A stretch of 64,000 bases of DNA, from the NCBI GenBank assembly GCA_016717345.1, contig JADKFR010000001.1, positions 310,001 to 374,000 of the forward strand, read 5' to 3'. Position numbers and translations under genes: made by a program. The notes below the pieces were generated by a model that had not been told where the DNA came from, made no database searches, and was given only the letters and a program-made list of their open reading frames with translations. The stretch is from Propionibacteriaceae bacterium. Its GTDB lineage: Bacteria > Actinomycetota > Actinomycetes > Propionibacteriales > Propionibacteriaceae. Positions 1-8,147 of the stretch are shown here, piece after piece (within the stretch, counting starts at the first letter, position 1; each line of letters opens with the position of its first letter).

Positions 1-397
1 TCTCCCACCGTTGCACGACCTCGTCCAGTTCTCCGTGTTCGGCGGTACGCACCGTGATCAGGCCGCTGGCCATCACGAAGGCCGAAACCCGCGGGGTCTC
101 CAGGTGAACCCTCAGGCCGTCCTCGACGCTCAGCCGCGTGGCATAGCAGGTCAAGAAGGTGTGACCGGGGTGGCGGGTGGCCTTGGGACGCTCCCGAGGC
201 TCGACGGCGTCCTCGACCGCCAAAGGGTCGAGCGCCAACTCCCGGGCCAACTCGGTCAGCAGCGCGGGCTCGGGATCGACCAGATCCAGCCAGACCAGGC
301 AGCCGGGGTCGGCCAGCAGCCCGTCCAACTCCTCAAGCGGGAAATCCTGACGGACGCTCCGACCTTCCCGCCACACCCGGCCCTGCAACGTACTCAC
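1..397 (-). CDS. corA: CorA-family Mg2+/Co2+ transporter, N-terminal part (cut by window edge)
   Basis: About 132 residues are visible, reading leftwards off the window. They match the cytoplasmic N-terminal domain of CorA-type divalent cation channels: a WLDLVDPEP segment, then LALDPLAVEDAVEPRERPK, where LAVEDA and the following RPK are family hallmarks. The pore helices and the GMN signature would lie outside the window, so transport itself is inferred. The start is taken as GTG at 397; the ATG at 408 runs into a stop after four codons. The sequence CATGCT ends six bases before this GTG and could be a -10 element for a leaderless transcript. The gene is divergent from the carboxylase gene. 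Confidence 0.8.
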   Translation of the reverse strand, partial: MSTLQGRVWREGRSVRQDFPLEELDGLLADPGCLVWLDLVDPEPALLTELARELALDPLAVEDAVEPRERPKATRHPGHTFLTCYATRLSVEDGLRVHLETPRVSAFVMASGLITVRTAEHGELDEVVQRWE

Positions 398-573
398 CGG
401 CTCAGCATGACACCTGGGACGGCTCGGGCGCGGCAGGCGCGGAACGCGCACCCGGGCGACCGCTGTCGAGGCTGCCGGCGTCACGGTCACCGCACCCACC
501 GCCCGCTCGCTGACGGCCCGGTGAGGGCGTCGTCACAGCCGGAACCGGGCGCGAACGGATCCGGCCAAAGCGG

Positions 574-602
574 CTGAAAGCGCTCCCGCTTGGCCATAGA
601 CT
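574..602 (+). promoter_or_regulatory. Candidate promoter of the acyl-CoA carboxylase gene
   Basis: CTGAAA (574-579) and TAGACT (597-602) are separated by 17 bp. They precede a leader of about 40 nt that ends in the ribosome binding site GAGGAG (637-642). Prediction by eye only. Confidence 0.4.
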
Positions 603-648
603 CCGACCAGACTGCCGGCGTCGCACGGTTCGATTCGAGGAGATGTCC

Positions 649-2412
649 ATGCCGATCACTAAGGTCCTGGTTGCGAATCGTGGGGAGATCGCCGTTCGGG
701 TGATCCGGGCGGCTCGGGATGCGGGGCTGGCGAGCGTGGCGGTCTACGCAGATCCGGACGCCGACTCGGTCTTCGTCGGCCTCGCTGACGAAGCCTTCGC
801 GCTGAACGGCTTGACACCCGCGGCCACCTACCTCGACATCGGCAAGATCCTCGCGGTAGCGGAGCGTAGTGGCGCCGACGCGATCCACCCGGGGTACGGC
901 TTCCTCGCCGAGAACGCCCAATTCGCGCAGGCCGTGATCGATGCCGGGCTGATCTGGATCGGCCCGCCCCCGTCCGCGATCGAAGCCCTTGGCGACAAGG
1001 TTCAGGCCCGTCACATCGCCCAGAAGGTCGGGGCGCCCCTCGTCCCGGGCACGGCGGACCCGGTTGCTGACGCCGATGAGGTCGTGGCGTTCGCCACCCA
1101 GCACGGGCTCCCGATCGCCATCAAGGCAGCCTTCGGCGGCGGCGGCCGCGGACTCAAGGTCGCCCGCACGCTCGACGAGGTGCCCGAGCTCTTCGAGTCC
1201 GCCACCCGCGAGGCAGTCACCGCCTTCGGCCGGGGTGAGTGCTTCGTGGAGCGCTACCTCGACAAGCCGCGCCACGTTGAGACTCAGTGCCTGGCCGACA
1301 GCCACGGCAACGTGGTGGTGGTATCCACCCGCGACTGCTCCCTGCAGCGACGCCATCAAAAACTGGTCGAGGAAGCCCCGGCACCGTTCCTCACCGACGA
1401 CCAACTGGCCCAGCTGTACACCTCCAGCAAGGCGATCCTGACCGAGGCGGGCTATGTGGGCGCCGGGACCTGCGAATTCCTGGTGGGCCAGGACGGCACC
1501 ATCTCCTTCCTCGAGGTCAACACCCGACTCCAGGTCGAGCACCCGGTGTCGGAAGAGGTCACCGGCCTCGATCTGGTGCGGGAGATGTTCCGGATCGCCA
1601 ATGGCGAGGAGCTCGGCTACGACGATCCCGTCGTGCGCGGGCACTCGATCGAGTTCCGGATCAACGCCGAGGATCCGGGCCGCAGCTTCATGCCCGCTCC
1701 CGGAACCCTGACCGCCTGGCAACCGCCCACCGGCCCCGGCGTCCGGGTCGACGAGGGCTACAAGGCGGGGATGGCCGTCCCTGGCTCCTTCGACTCCCTG
1801 GTCGCCAAGATCATCGTCACCGGCGCGAACCGCGCTGACGCCATCGCCCGCTCGCGCCGGGCCCTGGCCGAGACGGTGCTGGAGGGAATGCCGTCGGCGA
1901 TCCCGTTCCACAAGGCGGTTCTCAACGATCCGGCCTACGTGGCGGCCGACGGCGACTTCGGCGTGCATACCCGCTGGATCGAGACCGAGTTCTCCACCGT
2001 GATCGAGCCGTACGTCGGCACCCTGGGAGAATCCGAGGACGCCGACCGCACGACCTATGTGGTGGAGGTCAACGGACGCCGGCTCGAGGTCCGGTTGCCC
2101 AGCACGCTGAGTGCGCCGGTCGCCGCCAAGCCGGCCGCCAAGCGTCCCACCCGTCGCAGCACCGGGGGCGCGAAGGCGAAGGCGCCGTCGTCCAACGCCC
2201 TCAGCGCGCCCATGCAGGGCACGATCGTCAAGGTGGCCGTCACGCCCGGGGCGGAAGTCAACGAGGGCGACCTGATCGTGGTGCTGGAGGCCATGAAGAT
2301 GGAGCAGCCGATCAACGCCCACCGCTCGGGCGTGATCGCCGACCTGCAAGCGGAGGTCGGAGCCGCTGTGACCAGCGGTCAGGTGCTGTGCGAGATCGTG
2401 GATCCCGCCTGA
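649..2412 (+). CDS. Acetyl-/propionyl-CoA carboxylase alpha subunit (biotin carboxylase + biotin carboxyl carrier)
   Basis: 587 residues. The biotin carboxylase half starts with KVLVANRGEIAVRVIRAARD, has the glycine-rich ATP loop AFGGGGRGLKVA near residue 165, and the catalytic stretch EVNTRLQVEHPVSEEVTG near 290. After an Ala/Lys-rich linker, the C-terminal carrier domain has the biotinylation motif EAMKMEQP. This order is typical of actinobacterial AccA3/PccA proteins, which charge biotin with CO2 for a separate carboxyltransferase beta subunit; no beta subunit is in the window, so the acyl-CoA substrate is undetermined. An in-frame ATG at 643 touches the Shine-Dalgarno GAGGAG (637-642), so ATG 649, six bases downstream, is preferred. 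Confidence 0.93.
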   Translation: MPITKVLVANRGEIAVRVIRAARDAGLASVAVYADPDADSVFVGLADEAFALNGLTPAATYLDIGKILAVAERSGADAIHPGYGFLAENAQFAQAVIDAGLIWIGPPPSAIEALGDKVQARHIAQKVGAPLVPGTADPVADADEVVAFATQHGLPIAIKAAFGGGGRGLKVARTLDEVPELFESATREAVTAFGRGECFVERYLDKPRHVETQCLADSHGNVVVVSTRDCSLQRRHQKLVEEAPAPFLTDDQLAQLYTSSKAILTEAGYVGAGTCEFLVGQDGTISFLEVNTRLQVEHPVSEEVTGLDLVREMFRIANGEELGYDDPVVRGHSIEFRINAEDPGRSFMPAPGTLTAWQPPTGPGVRVDEGYKAGMAVPGSFDSLVAKIIVTGANRADAIARSRRALAETVLEGMPSAIPFHKAVLNDPAYVAADGDFGVHTRWIETEFSTVIEPYVGTLGESEDADRTTYVVEVNGRRLEVRLPSTLSAPVAAKPAAKRPTRRSTGGAKAKAPSSNALSAPMQGTIVKVAVTPGAEVNEGDLIVVLEAMKMEQPINAHRSGVIADLQAEVGAAVTSGQVLCEIVDPA

Positions 2413-2416
2413 GGTT

Positions 2417-2470
2417 CGATTACGCAGCATCGCCCCGGCAGGTTCCTGCCGGGGCGAAGCTGCGTAATCG
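2417..2470. terminator. Long bidirectional hairpin between convergent genes
   Basis: Two 26-nt arms (2417-2442 and 2445-2470) pair throughout except for one A-A mismatch, around a TT centre. It lies between the stop of the carboxylase gene and the stop of convergent xylB, so it can terminate either transcript. There is no clear T-tract on either side. Confidence 0.75.
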
Positions 2471-2486
2471 TGTCGAGGCCGGCGGG

Positions 2487-3884
2487 TCAGCGGTAGTGAG
2501 CCGCCGCGAGGGCGTACTGCTGTCGGATCTGAGCCTTCACGTCCGGGGCCGGAGCGGCAGCCAGTGCCACCGGCCAGGTCGGACGCTGCCCGGTGAGGGC
2601 CCAGGCGGCCTGCCTGGCGGCGCCGTCCGCGACGTATTCCCCCGGCACCGGAACCTGCACCGGTAGGTCGAAGACCTGGGCGGCGATGGCCTGCACCGCC
2701 GGGTTGGCCGCTGCTCCCCCGATCAGCAGCACCCGACGGGCCTCGACCCCCAGGTCACGGATCGCATCAAGGCCGGCCGCCAGCCCACACAGCATTCCCT
2801 CGATGGCGGCGCGGGCGAAGTTCTCGCGCGTGCTGTTGGCCAGGGTCAGCCCGGTGAGTGATCCCGTGGCCCCCGGCAGGTTGGGCGTCCGCTCGCCCTC
2901 GAAGTAGGGCACCAGGACGACCCCGCCGGCACCGGGTTCGGCAGCTAGAGCCAACTCCCCGAGTTCGTCGTGGGAGACGCCCAGGACGAGCGCCATGGCA
3001 TCCAGAACGCGGGCGGCGTTCAGGGTACACACCAGCGGCAGGAACCCCCCGGTGGCATCGGCGAAGCCGGCGACCGTCCCCGTCACGTCGTGGACGCCTC
3101 GGTCGGTGGCGGCGAAGACCGTGCCGCTCGTTCCGAGCGAGATCACGACGTCGCCCGGGCGAGCGTCCAGACCCAGTGCCGCGGCTGCATTGTCACCAGC
3201 CCCCGCGCCGACCAGGAAGCCGTCGCCCGGGACCGCCTCGCCGGGGCCAAGCACTCGCGGTAGCGCCGCGTCGTGTCCCAGTGCCCCGATCAACAGCGCG
3301 CGATCATAGCCCTCCGCCTCGGCCGAGAAGTAGGCCGTCCCGCTCGCGTCGGAACGATCTGTCACCAACTGGGTGAGATCCGGGCCGAGTCGGGATTCAC
3401 CGGCCGGGCCGTACCCGCGCAGCCGCCAGGTGAGCCAGTCGTGCGGCAACGCCACGGCCGCCACCCCGGCGGCGTTGTCAGGCTCGTGGTCCCGAAGCCA
3501 GCGGAGTTTGGTGGCAGTGAACGAGGCGACGGGGACGACCCCGGTGCGTTCGGCGTAGTCCGCGGCCCCGACCTCATCGATCAGGTCCGCCGCAGCCCCC
3601 GCCGAACGAGTGTCGTTCCACAGCAGCGCCGGACGGATCACCCGTCCCTGGGCATCGAGCACGACCATGCCGTGCTGCTGGCCACCGATCGCGACCGCGT
3701 CCACCCCTGTCGTGCCACCCGCCTGAGCGATCGCAGTCTCCAGCGCGCTCCACCATGCCTGGGGATCAACCTCGGTGCCGTCTGGATGCTTGGCCCGTCC
3801 GGTGGCCAGCAGTGCCCCGGTGTCGGCATCCCGCACGACCACTTTGCAGCTCTGGGTCGAGGAGTCGACCCCGATCACCCTCAC
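2487..3884 (-). CDS. xylB: Xylulokinase
   Basis: 465 residues of the FGGY sugar kinase family. It phosphorylates D-xylulose to xylulose 5-phosphate, feeding the pentose phosphate or phosphoketolase pathway. Visible features: N-terminal phosphate loop GVDSSTQSCKVVV, the AIGGQQHGMVVLD and LLWNDTRS segments of the substrate domain, and the C-terminal nucleotide loop VLLIGGAAANPAVQAIAAQV. The reading frame is open further upstream, but those residues overlap xylA and are not kinase-like. GTG 3884 gives the usual family N-terminus and lies 7 bp after the xylA stop. Co-transcribed with xylA. Confidence 0.95.
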   Translation of the reverse strand: MRVIGVDSSTQSCKVVVRDADTGALLATGRAKHPDGTEVDPQAWWSALETAIAQAGGTTGVDAVAIGGQQHGMVVLDAQGRVIRPALLWNDTRSAGAAADLIDEVGAADYAERTGVVPVASFTATKLRWLRDHEPDNAAGVAAVALPHDWLTWRLRGYGPAGESRLGPDLTQLVTDRSDASGTAYFSAEAEGYDRALLIGALGHDAALPRVLGPGEAVPGDGFLVGAGAGDNAAAALGLDARPGDVVISLGTSGTVFAATDRGVHDVTGTVAGFADATGGFLPLVCTLNAARVLDAMALVLGVSHDELGELALAAEPGAGGVVLVPYFEGERTPNLPGATGSLTGLTLANSTRENFARAAIEGMLCGLAAGLDAIRDLGVEARRVLLIGGAAANPAVQAIAAQVFDLPVQVPVPGEYVADGAARQAAWALTGQRPTWPVALAAAPAPDVKAQIRQQYALAAAHYR

Positions 3885-3891
3885 GGCGGGC

Positions 3892-5082
3892 TCAGCGGGC
3901 GCCGAGCAGGTGCTCGGTCGCGAGTTGCTGCAGCCGGACGAACCCGAAGCCCTTGCCGCCGAGATAGGCGCCGGTGTCGAACTCCTCGTACGTGCTGGGA
4001 TCGGCGAGCAGCTCGGCGTAGCCCTCACCCTCACCCAGGGTGGGCACCGCGAGCTCGGCCACCTTGGCAGCAGCGAGCGCCTCCTGGACCTCCGGGTCGG
4101 CCCGGAACGCCGCGGCCCGCTCTTTCAGCAGCAGGTAGGTGCGCATATTCGCCTGCACCGAATCCCACACCCCGGTCTCATCCTCGGTCCGCGACGGCTT
4201 GTAGTCGAAGTGCCGCATCCCGGAGTAGGACGGGCCGCCGTTCGGGCCACCGTTCTCCAACAGGTCGACCAGGGCGAACGCGTTGTGCAGGTCGCCGTGA
4301 CCGAAGACCAGGTCCTGGTCGTACTTGATCCCCCGCTGACCGTTGAGGTCGATGTGGAACAGCTTGCCGTGGTACAGCGCCTGCGCGATCCCGGCGGCGA
4401 AGTTCAGCCCGGCCATCTGCTCATGCCCCACCTCCGGGTTGAGGCCGACCAGTTCGGGGTGCTCCAGGGTCTCGATGAACGCCAAGGCGTGGCCGAGGGT
4501 CGGAAGCAGGATGTCGCCGCGGGGTTCATTCGGCTTCGGCTCGATCGCGAACTTCAGGTCGTAACCCTGGTCGAGGACGTACTGGCTGAGCAGGTTCACC
4601 GCCTCGCGGTAACGCTCCAACGCGGCGCGGATGTCCTTCGCCGCGTCATACTCGGCGCCCTCCCGTCCGCCCCACATCACGAACGTCGACGCACCCAACT
4701 CGATCGCCAGGTCGATATTCCGCAGCACCTTCCGCAGCGCGAACCGGCGGACGGCGCGATCGTTGGAGGTGAAACCACCGTCCTTGAACACCGGGGCGCT
4801 GAACAGGTTCGTGGTGATCATCGGCACCTTCAAGCCGGTGGCCGCACACGCCGCCTTCAACCGGTCGATCTGAGAGCGCCGCTCTGCCTCGGTCGAACCG
4901 AAGGCGAACAGATCATCATCGTGCAAGGTCAGGCCGTACGCGCCAAAGGAGGCGAGCTGCTCCACCACATGAACCACATCAAGCGGTCCACGGGTCGGCC
5001 CACCGAACGGATCGGTGCCGTTGTAACCAACGGTCCACAGCCCAAACGTGAACTTGTCGGAAGGTACGGGAGTGAGGGTCAC
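3892..5082 (-). CDS. xylA: Xylose isomerase
   Basis: 396 residues. Converts D-xylose to D-xylulose in the cytoplasm using two divalent metals. It begins with DKFTFGLWTVGYNGTDPFG, as in the short class I isomerases of Streptomyces. The metal and substrate ligands are present: TLHDDDLFAFG, FAIEPKPNEPRGD, GLNPEVGHEQMAGLNF and HIDLNGQRG. Two starts are possible: TTG 5094, only one base after GAGAGA, or GTG 5082. GTG 5082 is chosen because it gives the family length. First gene of xylAB, preceded by its own promoter and an inverted repeat. Confidence 0.96.
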   Translation of the reverse strand: MTLTPVPSDKFTFGLWTVGYNGTDPFGGPTRGPLDVVHVVEQLASFGAYGLTLHDDDLFAFGSTEAERRSQIDRLKAACAATGLKVPMITTNLFSAPVFKDGGFTSNDRAVRRFALRKVLRNIDLAIELGASTFVMWGGREGAEYDAAKDIRAALERYREAVNLLSQYVLDQGYDLKFAIEPKPNEPRGDILLPTLGHALAFIETLEHPELVGLNPEVGHEQMAGLNFAAGIAQALYHGKLFHIDLNGQRGIKYDQDLVFGHGDLHNAFALVDLLENGGPNGGPSYSGMRHFDYKPSRTEDETGVWDSVQANMRTYLLLKERAAAFRADPEVQEALAAAKVAELAVPTLGEGEGYAELLADPSTYEEFDTGAYLGGKGFGFVRLQQLATEHLLGAR

Positions 5083-5112
5083 GGCGATGTCCAATCTCTC
5101 AACAGTGAGTAA

Positions 5113-5131
5113 ATGTTGCGTTATTCAACAT
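5113..5131. promoter_or_regulatory. Candidate XylR/ROK operator O1
   Basis: Perfect inverted repeat ATGTTG-7 bp-CAACAT. It overlaps the -10 hexamer of xylA (5129-5134), where a bound repressor would block transcription. The pairing with the ROK regulator at 9393 is inferred. Confidence 0.6.
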
Positions 5132-5158
5132 ATAGCAGAGGGTGACCGGCCATGTCCA
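5129..5158 (-). promoter_or_regulatory. Promoter of xylAB
   Basis: Read on the minus strand: -35 TGGACA (5153-5158), 18-bp spacer, -10 TATATG (5129-5134). The leader of about 40 nt carries GAGAGA near the start codon. Confidence 0.6.
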
Positions 5159-5267
5159 GAGCAGGAACCCCGCTTCCTGAGTAACCCCGTGCCCAGGAGC
5201 TGGTATTGGGTATCGAAGCCTCCAGTGAGGCTAGCCTGAGCGTTACCGGACCGTGACCTTCACGCAC

Positions 5268-5310
5268 TTGCAACCCGCGCCAGAAGTAGTTATGTTGCGG
5301 ATACCGACAA
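5268..5310 (+). promoter_or_regulatory. Promoter and second candidate operator of the sugar ABC operon
   Basis: -35 TTGCAA (5268-5273) and -10 TATGTT (5291-5296) with an ideal 17-bp spacer. ATGTTGCG at 5292-5299 repeats the left half of O1 and overlaps the -10. The right half (CGACAA, 5305-5310) matches the O1 right half only partly. Confidence 0.55.
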
Positions 5311-5398
5311 ACCAATGTCCGGCGACGATGCCGGCCACCGGGCCCGACACAACGTCAGTGTCACGGCCGGGCGGAGGACTCTAGAGAGGAACCACCAC

Positions 5399-6532
5399 AT
5401 GTCGCACAGGAATCGATTCACTGCCCTCGCGGCGGCCAGCGCCCTTGCCCTCACGCTGGGCGCCTGCAGCAGCGCGAGCCCGGCCGCCACGTCAAGCGCG
5501 GCCGGATCAGCGCCGGCCGGCGCCGTCGACTGCAACGTCGGCATCACGATGCCCACCCGCAGCCTCGAGCGCTGGATCAACGACGGCGAGCAGTTGCAGT
5601 CCAAGCTCAAGGGTGCCGGCTGCACCGTCGACCTCCAGTACGCCGACAACAAGGTCGACCAGCAGATCAGCCAGGTGCAGAACCAGATCGCCGGTGGAGC
5701 CAAGATCCTCGTCATCGCCTCGATCGACGGCACCGCGCTCGGCCCCGTTCTGGAGACCGCTGCCAAGCAGGGTGCCAAGGTCATCGCCTACGACCGCCTG
5801 ATCAACGGCAGCCCGAACGTGGACTTCTACGCGACCTTCGACAACTACAAGGTGGGCACCCTGCAGGGCACCTTCATCGAGGAGCAGCTCAAGCTGGCCG
5901 ACACCACCAAGACCTTCACCCTGGAGCCGTTCGCCGGGAGCCCCGACGACAACAACGCCAAGTTCTTCTTCTCCGGCGCGTGGGACGTCCTGCTCCCCTA
6001 CGTGACCAAGGGCACCCTCAAGGTTCCCAGCGGCAAGGCGCCGAAGTCCGATGCCGAGTGGGCCAGCATCGGCATCCAGGGCTGGGCCTCCGACAAGGCG
6101 CAGGCCGAGATGGACAACCGGCTCTCCTCTTTCTACAGCGGTGGCGACAAGGTCGACGTCGTGCTGTCTCCCAACGACTCCCTGGCGGTCGGCATCCAGG
6201 CGTCCCTGAAGTCCGCCGGCTACAAGGCCGGCACCGACTGGCCACTGCTCACCGGGCAGGACGCCGATAAGGCCAACGTGAAGGCGATCCTCGCGGGCGA
6301 GCAGTCGATGACCGTCTGGAAGGACACCCGCAAGCTCGGCGACCAGGTGTTCGCCATGATCCAGCAGATCGTCAAGGGCGAGACCGTCACGGTCAACGAC
6401 ACCGAGACCTACAACAACGGGGTCAAGGTCGTTCCGTCCTACCTGCTGGAGCCGGAGGTCGTCATCAAGGACACCGTCCAGACCAAGCTGATCGACTCGG
6501 GCTTCCTCAAGGCATCCGACGTCGGGCTGTGA
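5399..6532 (+). CDS. chvE: Sugar-binding lipoprotein of a ChvE-type ABC transporter (probably xylose)
   Basis: 377 residues. An N-terminal lipoprotein signal ends at the lipobox LGAC, so the mature protein is tethered to the membrane by Cys. The rest is a periplasmic-binding-protein type 1 fold: VGITMPTRSLERWINDG, ADNKVDQQISQVQNQI, ASIDGTALGPVLETAAKQG and YDRLINGSPNVDFYATFDN resemble the ChvE multiple-monosaccharide group. Neighbours (xylAB, MmsA/MmsB-type genes and a ROK regulator) suggest D-xylose as a main ligand; arabinose, galactose or glucose are also possible. ATG 5399 follows AGAGAGGA; the frame is open upstream to 5315 without a signal peptide. Confidence 0.92.
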   Translation: MSHRNRFTALAAASALALTLGACSSASPAATSSAAGSAPAGAVDCNVGITMPTRSLERWINDGEQLQSKLKGAGCTVDLQYADNKVDQQISQVQNQIAGGAKILVIASIDGTALGPVLETAAKQGAKVIAYDRLINGSPNVDFYATFDNYKVGTLQGTFIEEQLKLADTTKTFTLEPFAGSPDDNNAKFFFSGAWDVLLPYVTKGTLKVPSGKAPKSDAEWASIGIQGWASDKAQAEMDNRLSSFYSGGDKVDVVLSPNDSLAVGIQASLKSAGYKAGTDWPLLTGQDADKANVKAILAGEQSMTVWKDTRKLGDQVFAMIQQIVKGETVTVNDTETYNNGVKVVPSYLLEPEVVIKDTVQTKLIDSGFLKASDVGL

Positions 6533-6602
6533 CGCCCGCGGTGGGTGGCGGTCATCGGATCGCCACCCACCGGCCACCATCAACTTCATCGGAGGTGAAC
6601 CC

Positions 6603-8147
6603 ATGGCTCCCAGCGGGCCGATCCTGCGTATGCGGGGCATCACGAAGGACTTCAGCGGCGTACGGGCACTCGACCAGGTCACCCTGGAGGTGCAGCCCGG
6701 AGAGGTCCATGCGATCTGTGGCGAGAACGGCGCGGGCAAGTCGACGCTCATGAAAGTACTCAGCGGCGTCTACCCGCACGGCAGCTATTCCGGCGTCATC
6801 GAGTTCGAGGGCCGCGAGGCGGCCTTCCGCGACATCAACAGCAGCGAGGCCGTCGGGATCGTCATCATCCACCAGGAACTGGCGCTGAGCCCGCACCTCT
6901 CCATCGCCGAGAACATCTTCCTCGGCAACGAGCGCTCCACGCGCGGCATCATCGACTGGGACAAGACCACCCTCGAAGCCGCCGCCCTGTTGGAGCGGGT
7001 CGGCCTGCACGAGAACCCGTCGACCAGGATCTATGAGATCGGCGTCGGCAAGCAGCAGTTGGTGGAGATCGCCAAGGCGCTGTCCAAAGAGGTGAAGCTG
7101 CTGATTCTCGATGAGCCGACCGCAGCCCTCAACGACGAGGACTCCGACCACCTGCTGGATCTGCTGGCCGGTCTGCGCGACCACGGCATCACCAGCATCA
7201 TCATCTCCCACAAGCTGCGCGAGATTCGGCGGATCGCCGACCGGGTGACCGTCATCCGAGACGGCAAGACCATCGAAACCATCGACATGGGCGAACCCGA
7301 CGCCACCGAGGGCCGCATTATCCGGGCCATGGTGGGACGCGAACTGAACAACCTCTTTCCCCCGCGGGAGCCGACGATCGGCGAGGTCACCTTTGAGGTC
7401 AAGGACTGGACGGTGCACCACCCGGTCGACACGGCGCGCGTGGTGGTCGATCACGCCAGCTTCAACGTCCGCGCCGGTGAGATCGTGGGCTTCGCCGGCC
7501 TGATGGGAGCCGGCCGCACCGAACTGGCGATGAGCCTTTTCGGCCGGCTGTGGGGAACCGGCATCTCAGGCCAGGTCTTCAAGAACGGTGTGGAGATCAC
7601 CACCAGGACGGTGGACGAAGCCGTCTCCCACGGCATCGCCTACGTCACCGAGGACCGCAAGCGCTACGGGCTGAACCTGATCGGCAGCATCGCTGTCAAC
7701 ATCACCGCTGTGGCGCTGGCCCGGCTCGCACGGCTGGGCGTCATCGACCGGAACCGCGAGTACACCGCGGCCGAGGGCTACCGCACCAGCATGAACATCA
7801 AGACCCCGAACGTCTCGGAAGTGGTCGGCCGGCTCTCAGGCGGCAACCAGCAGAAGGTGGTGCTCAGCAAATGGTTGCTGGCCGGGCCTGACGTCCTGAT
7901 CCTGGACGAGCCGACCCGCGGCATCGACGTGGGAGCCAAGTACGAAATCTACGGACTGATCAATGACCTCGCCGCCCAAGGCAAGGCGGTCATCGTGATC
8001 TCCTCGGAGTTGCCAGAACTCCTGGGGATCAGCGACCGCATCTACACCATCTCCGAAGGGGCCATCACCGGAGAAGTCCCCCGCTCGGAAGCCACCCAGG
8101 AGAACCTCATGCTCTACATGACCGCCGGAAAGGCAGGCGTACTGTGA
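6603..8147 (+). CDS. mmsA: Sugar ABC transporter ATP-binding protein (tandem ATPase)
   Basis: 514 residues with two ABC domains, as in XylG, GguA and MmsA. Domain 1 has Walker A GENGAGKST (near residue 40) and Walker B LLILDEPTAAL. Domain 2 has a degenerate Walker A (GLMGAGRTEL), signature LSGGNQQKVVLSKW and Walker B VLILDEPTRGIDVGA. It hydrolyses ATP at the inner face of the membrane to drive sugar uptake with the permease that follows. ATG 6603 has TCGGAGGTGA just upstream. Its last four bases overlap the permease start (GTGA). Confidence 0.95.
   Translation: MAPSGPILRMRGITKDFSGVRALDQVTLEVQPGEVHAICGENGAGKSTLMKVLSGVYPHGSYSGVIEFEGREAAFRDINSSEAVGIVIIHQELALSPHLSIAENIFLGNERSTRGIIDWDKTTLEAAALLERVGLHENPSTRIYEIGVGKQQLVEIAKALSKEVKLLILDEPTAALNDEDSDHLLDLLAGLRDHGITSIIISHKLREIRRIADRVTVIRDGKTIETIDMGEPDATEGRIIRAMVGRELNNLFPPREPTIGEVTFEVKDWTVHHPVDTARVVVDHASFNVRAGEIVGFAGLMGAGRTELAMSLFGRLWGTGISGQVFKNGVEITTRTVDEAVSHGIAYVTEDRKRYGLNLIGSIAVNITAVALARLARLGVIDRNREYTAAEGYRTSMNIKTPNVSEVVGRLSGGNQQKVVLSKWLLAGPDVLILDEPTRGIDVGAKYEIYGLINDLAAQGKAVIVISSELPELLGISDRIYTISEGAITGEVPRSEATQENLMLYMTAGKAGVL

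Larger units (their letters stand above)
5083..5398. other. Divergent xylose control region
   Basis: This 316-bp gap separates xylA (minus) from the sugar-binding protein gene (plus). It holds a promoter for each direction and two copies of the octamer ATGTTGCG (5113-5120 and 5292-5299), each touching a -10 hexamer. A small palindrome AGGCTAGCCT lies at 5228-5237. The remaining 100 nt is the leader of the binding-protein mRNA, ending in AGAGAGGA before ATG 5399. Short ORFs here have no ribosome binding site and look spurious. Confidence 0.7.

Noticed and set aside
487..2430. 647-codon ORF antisense to the carboxylase gene
   Set aside because: A shadow of a GC-rich coding frame. The plus-strand protein has all biotin carboxylase motifs; the antisense product resembles nothing and has no ribosome binding site.
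5121..5315. Small ORFs in the xyl control region
   Set aside because: They lie across promoters and operators, lack ribosome binding sites and have no recognisable product.
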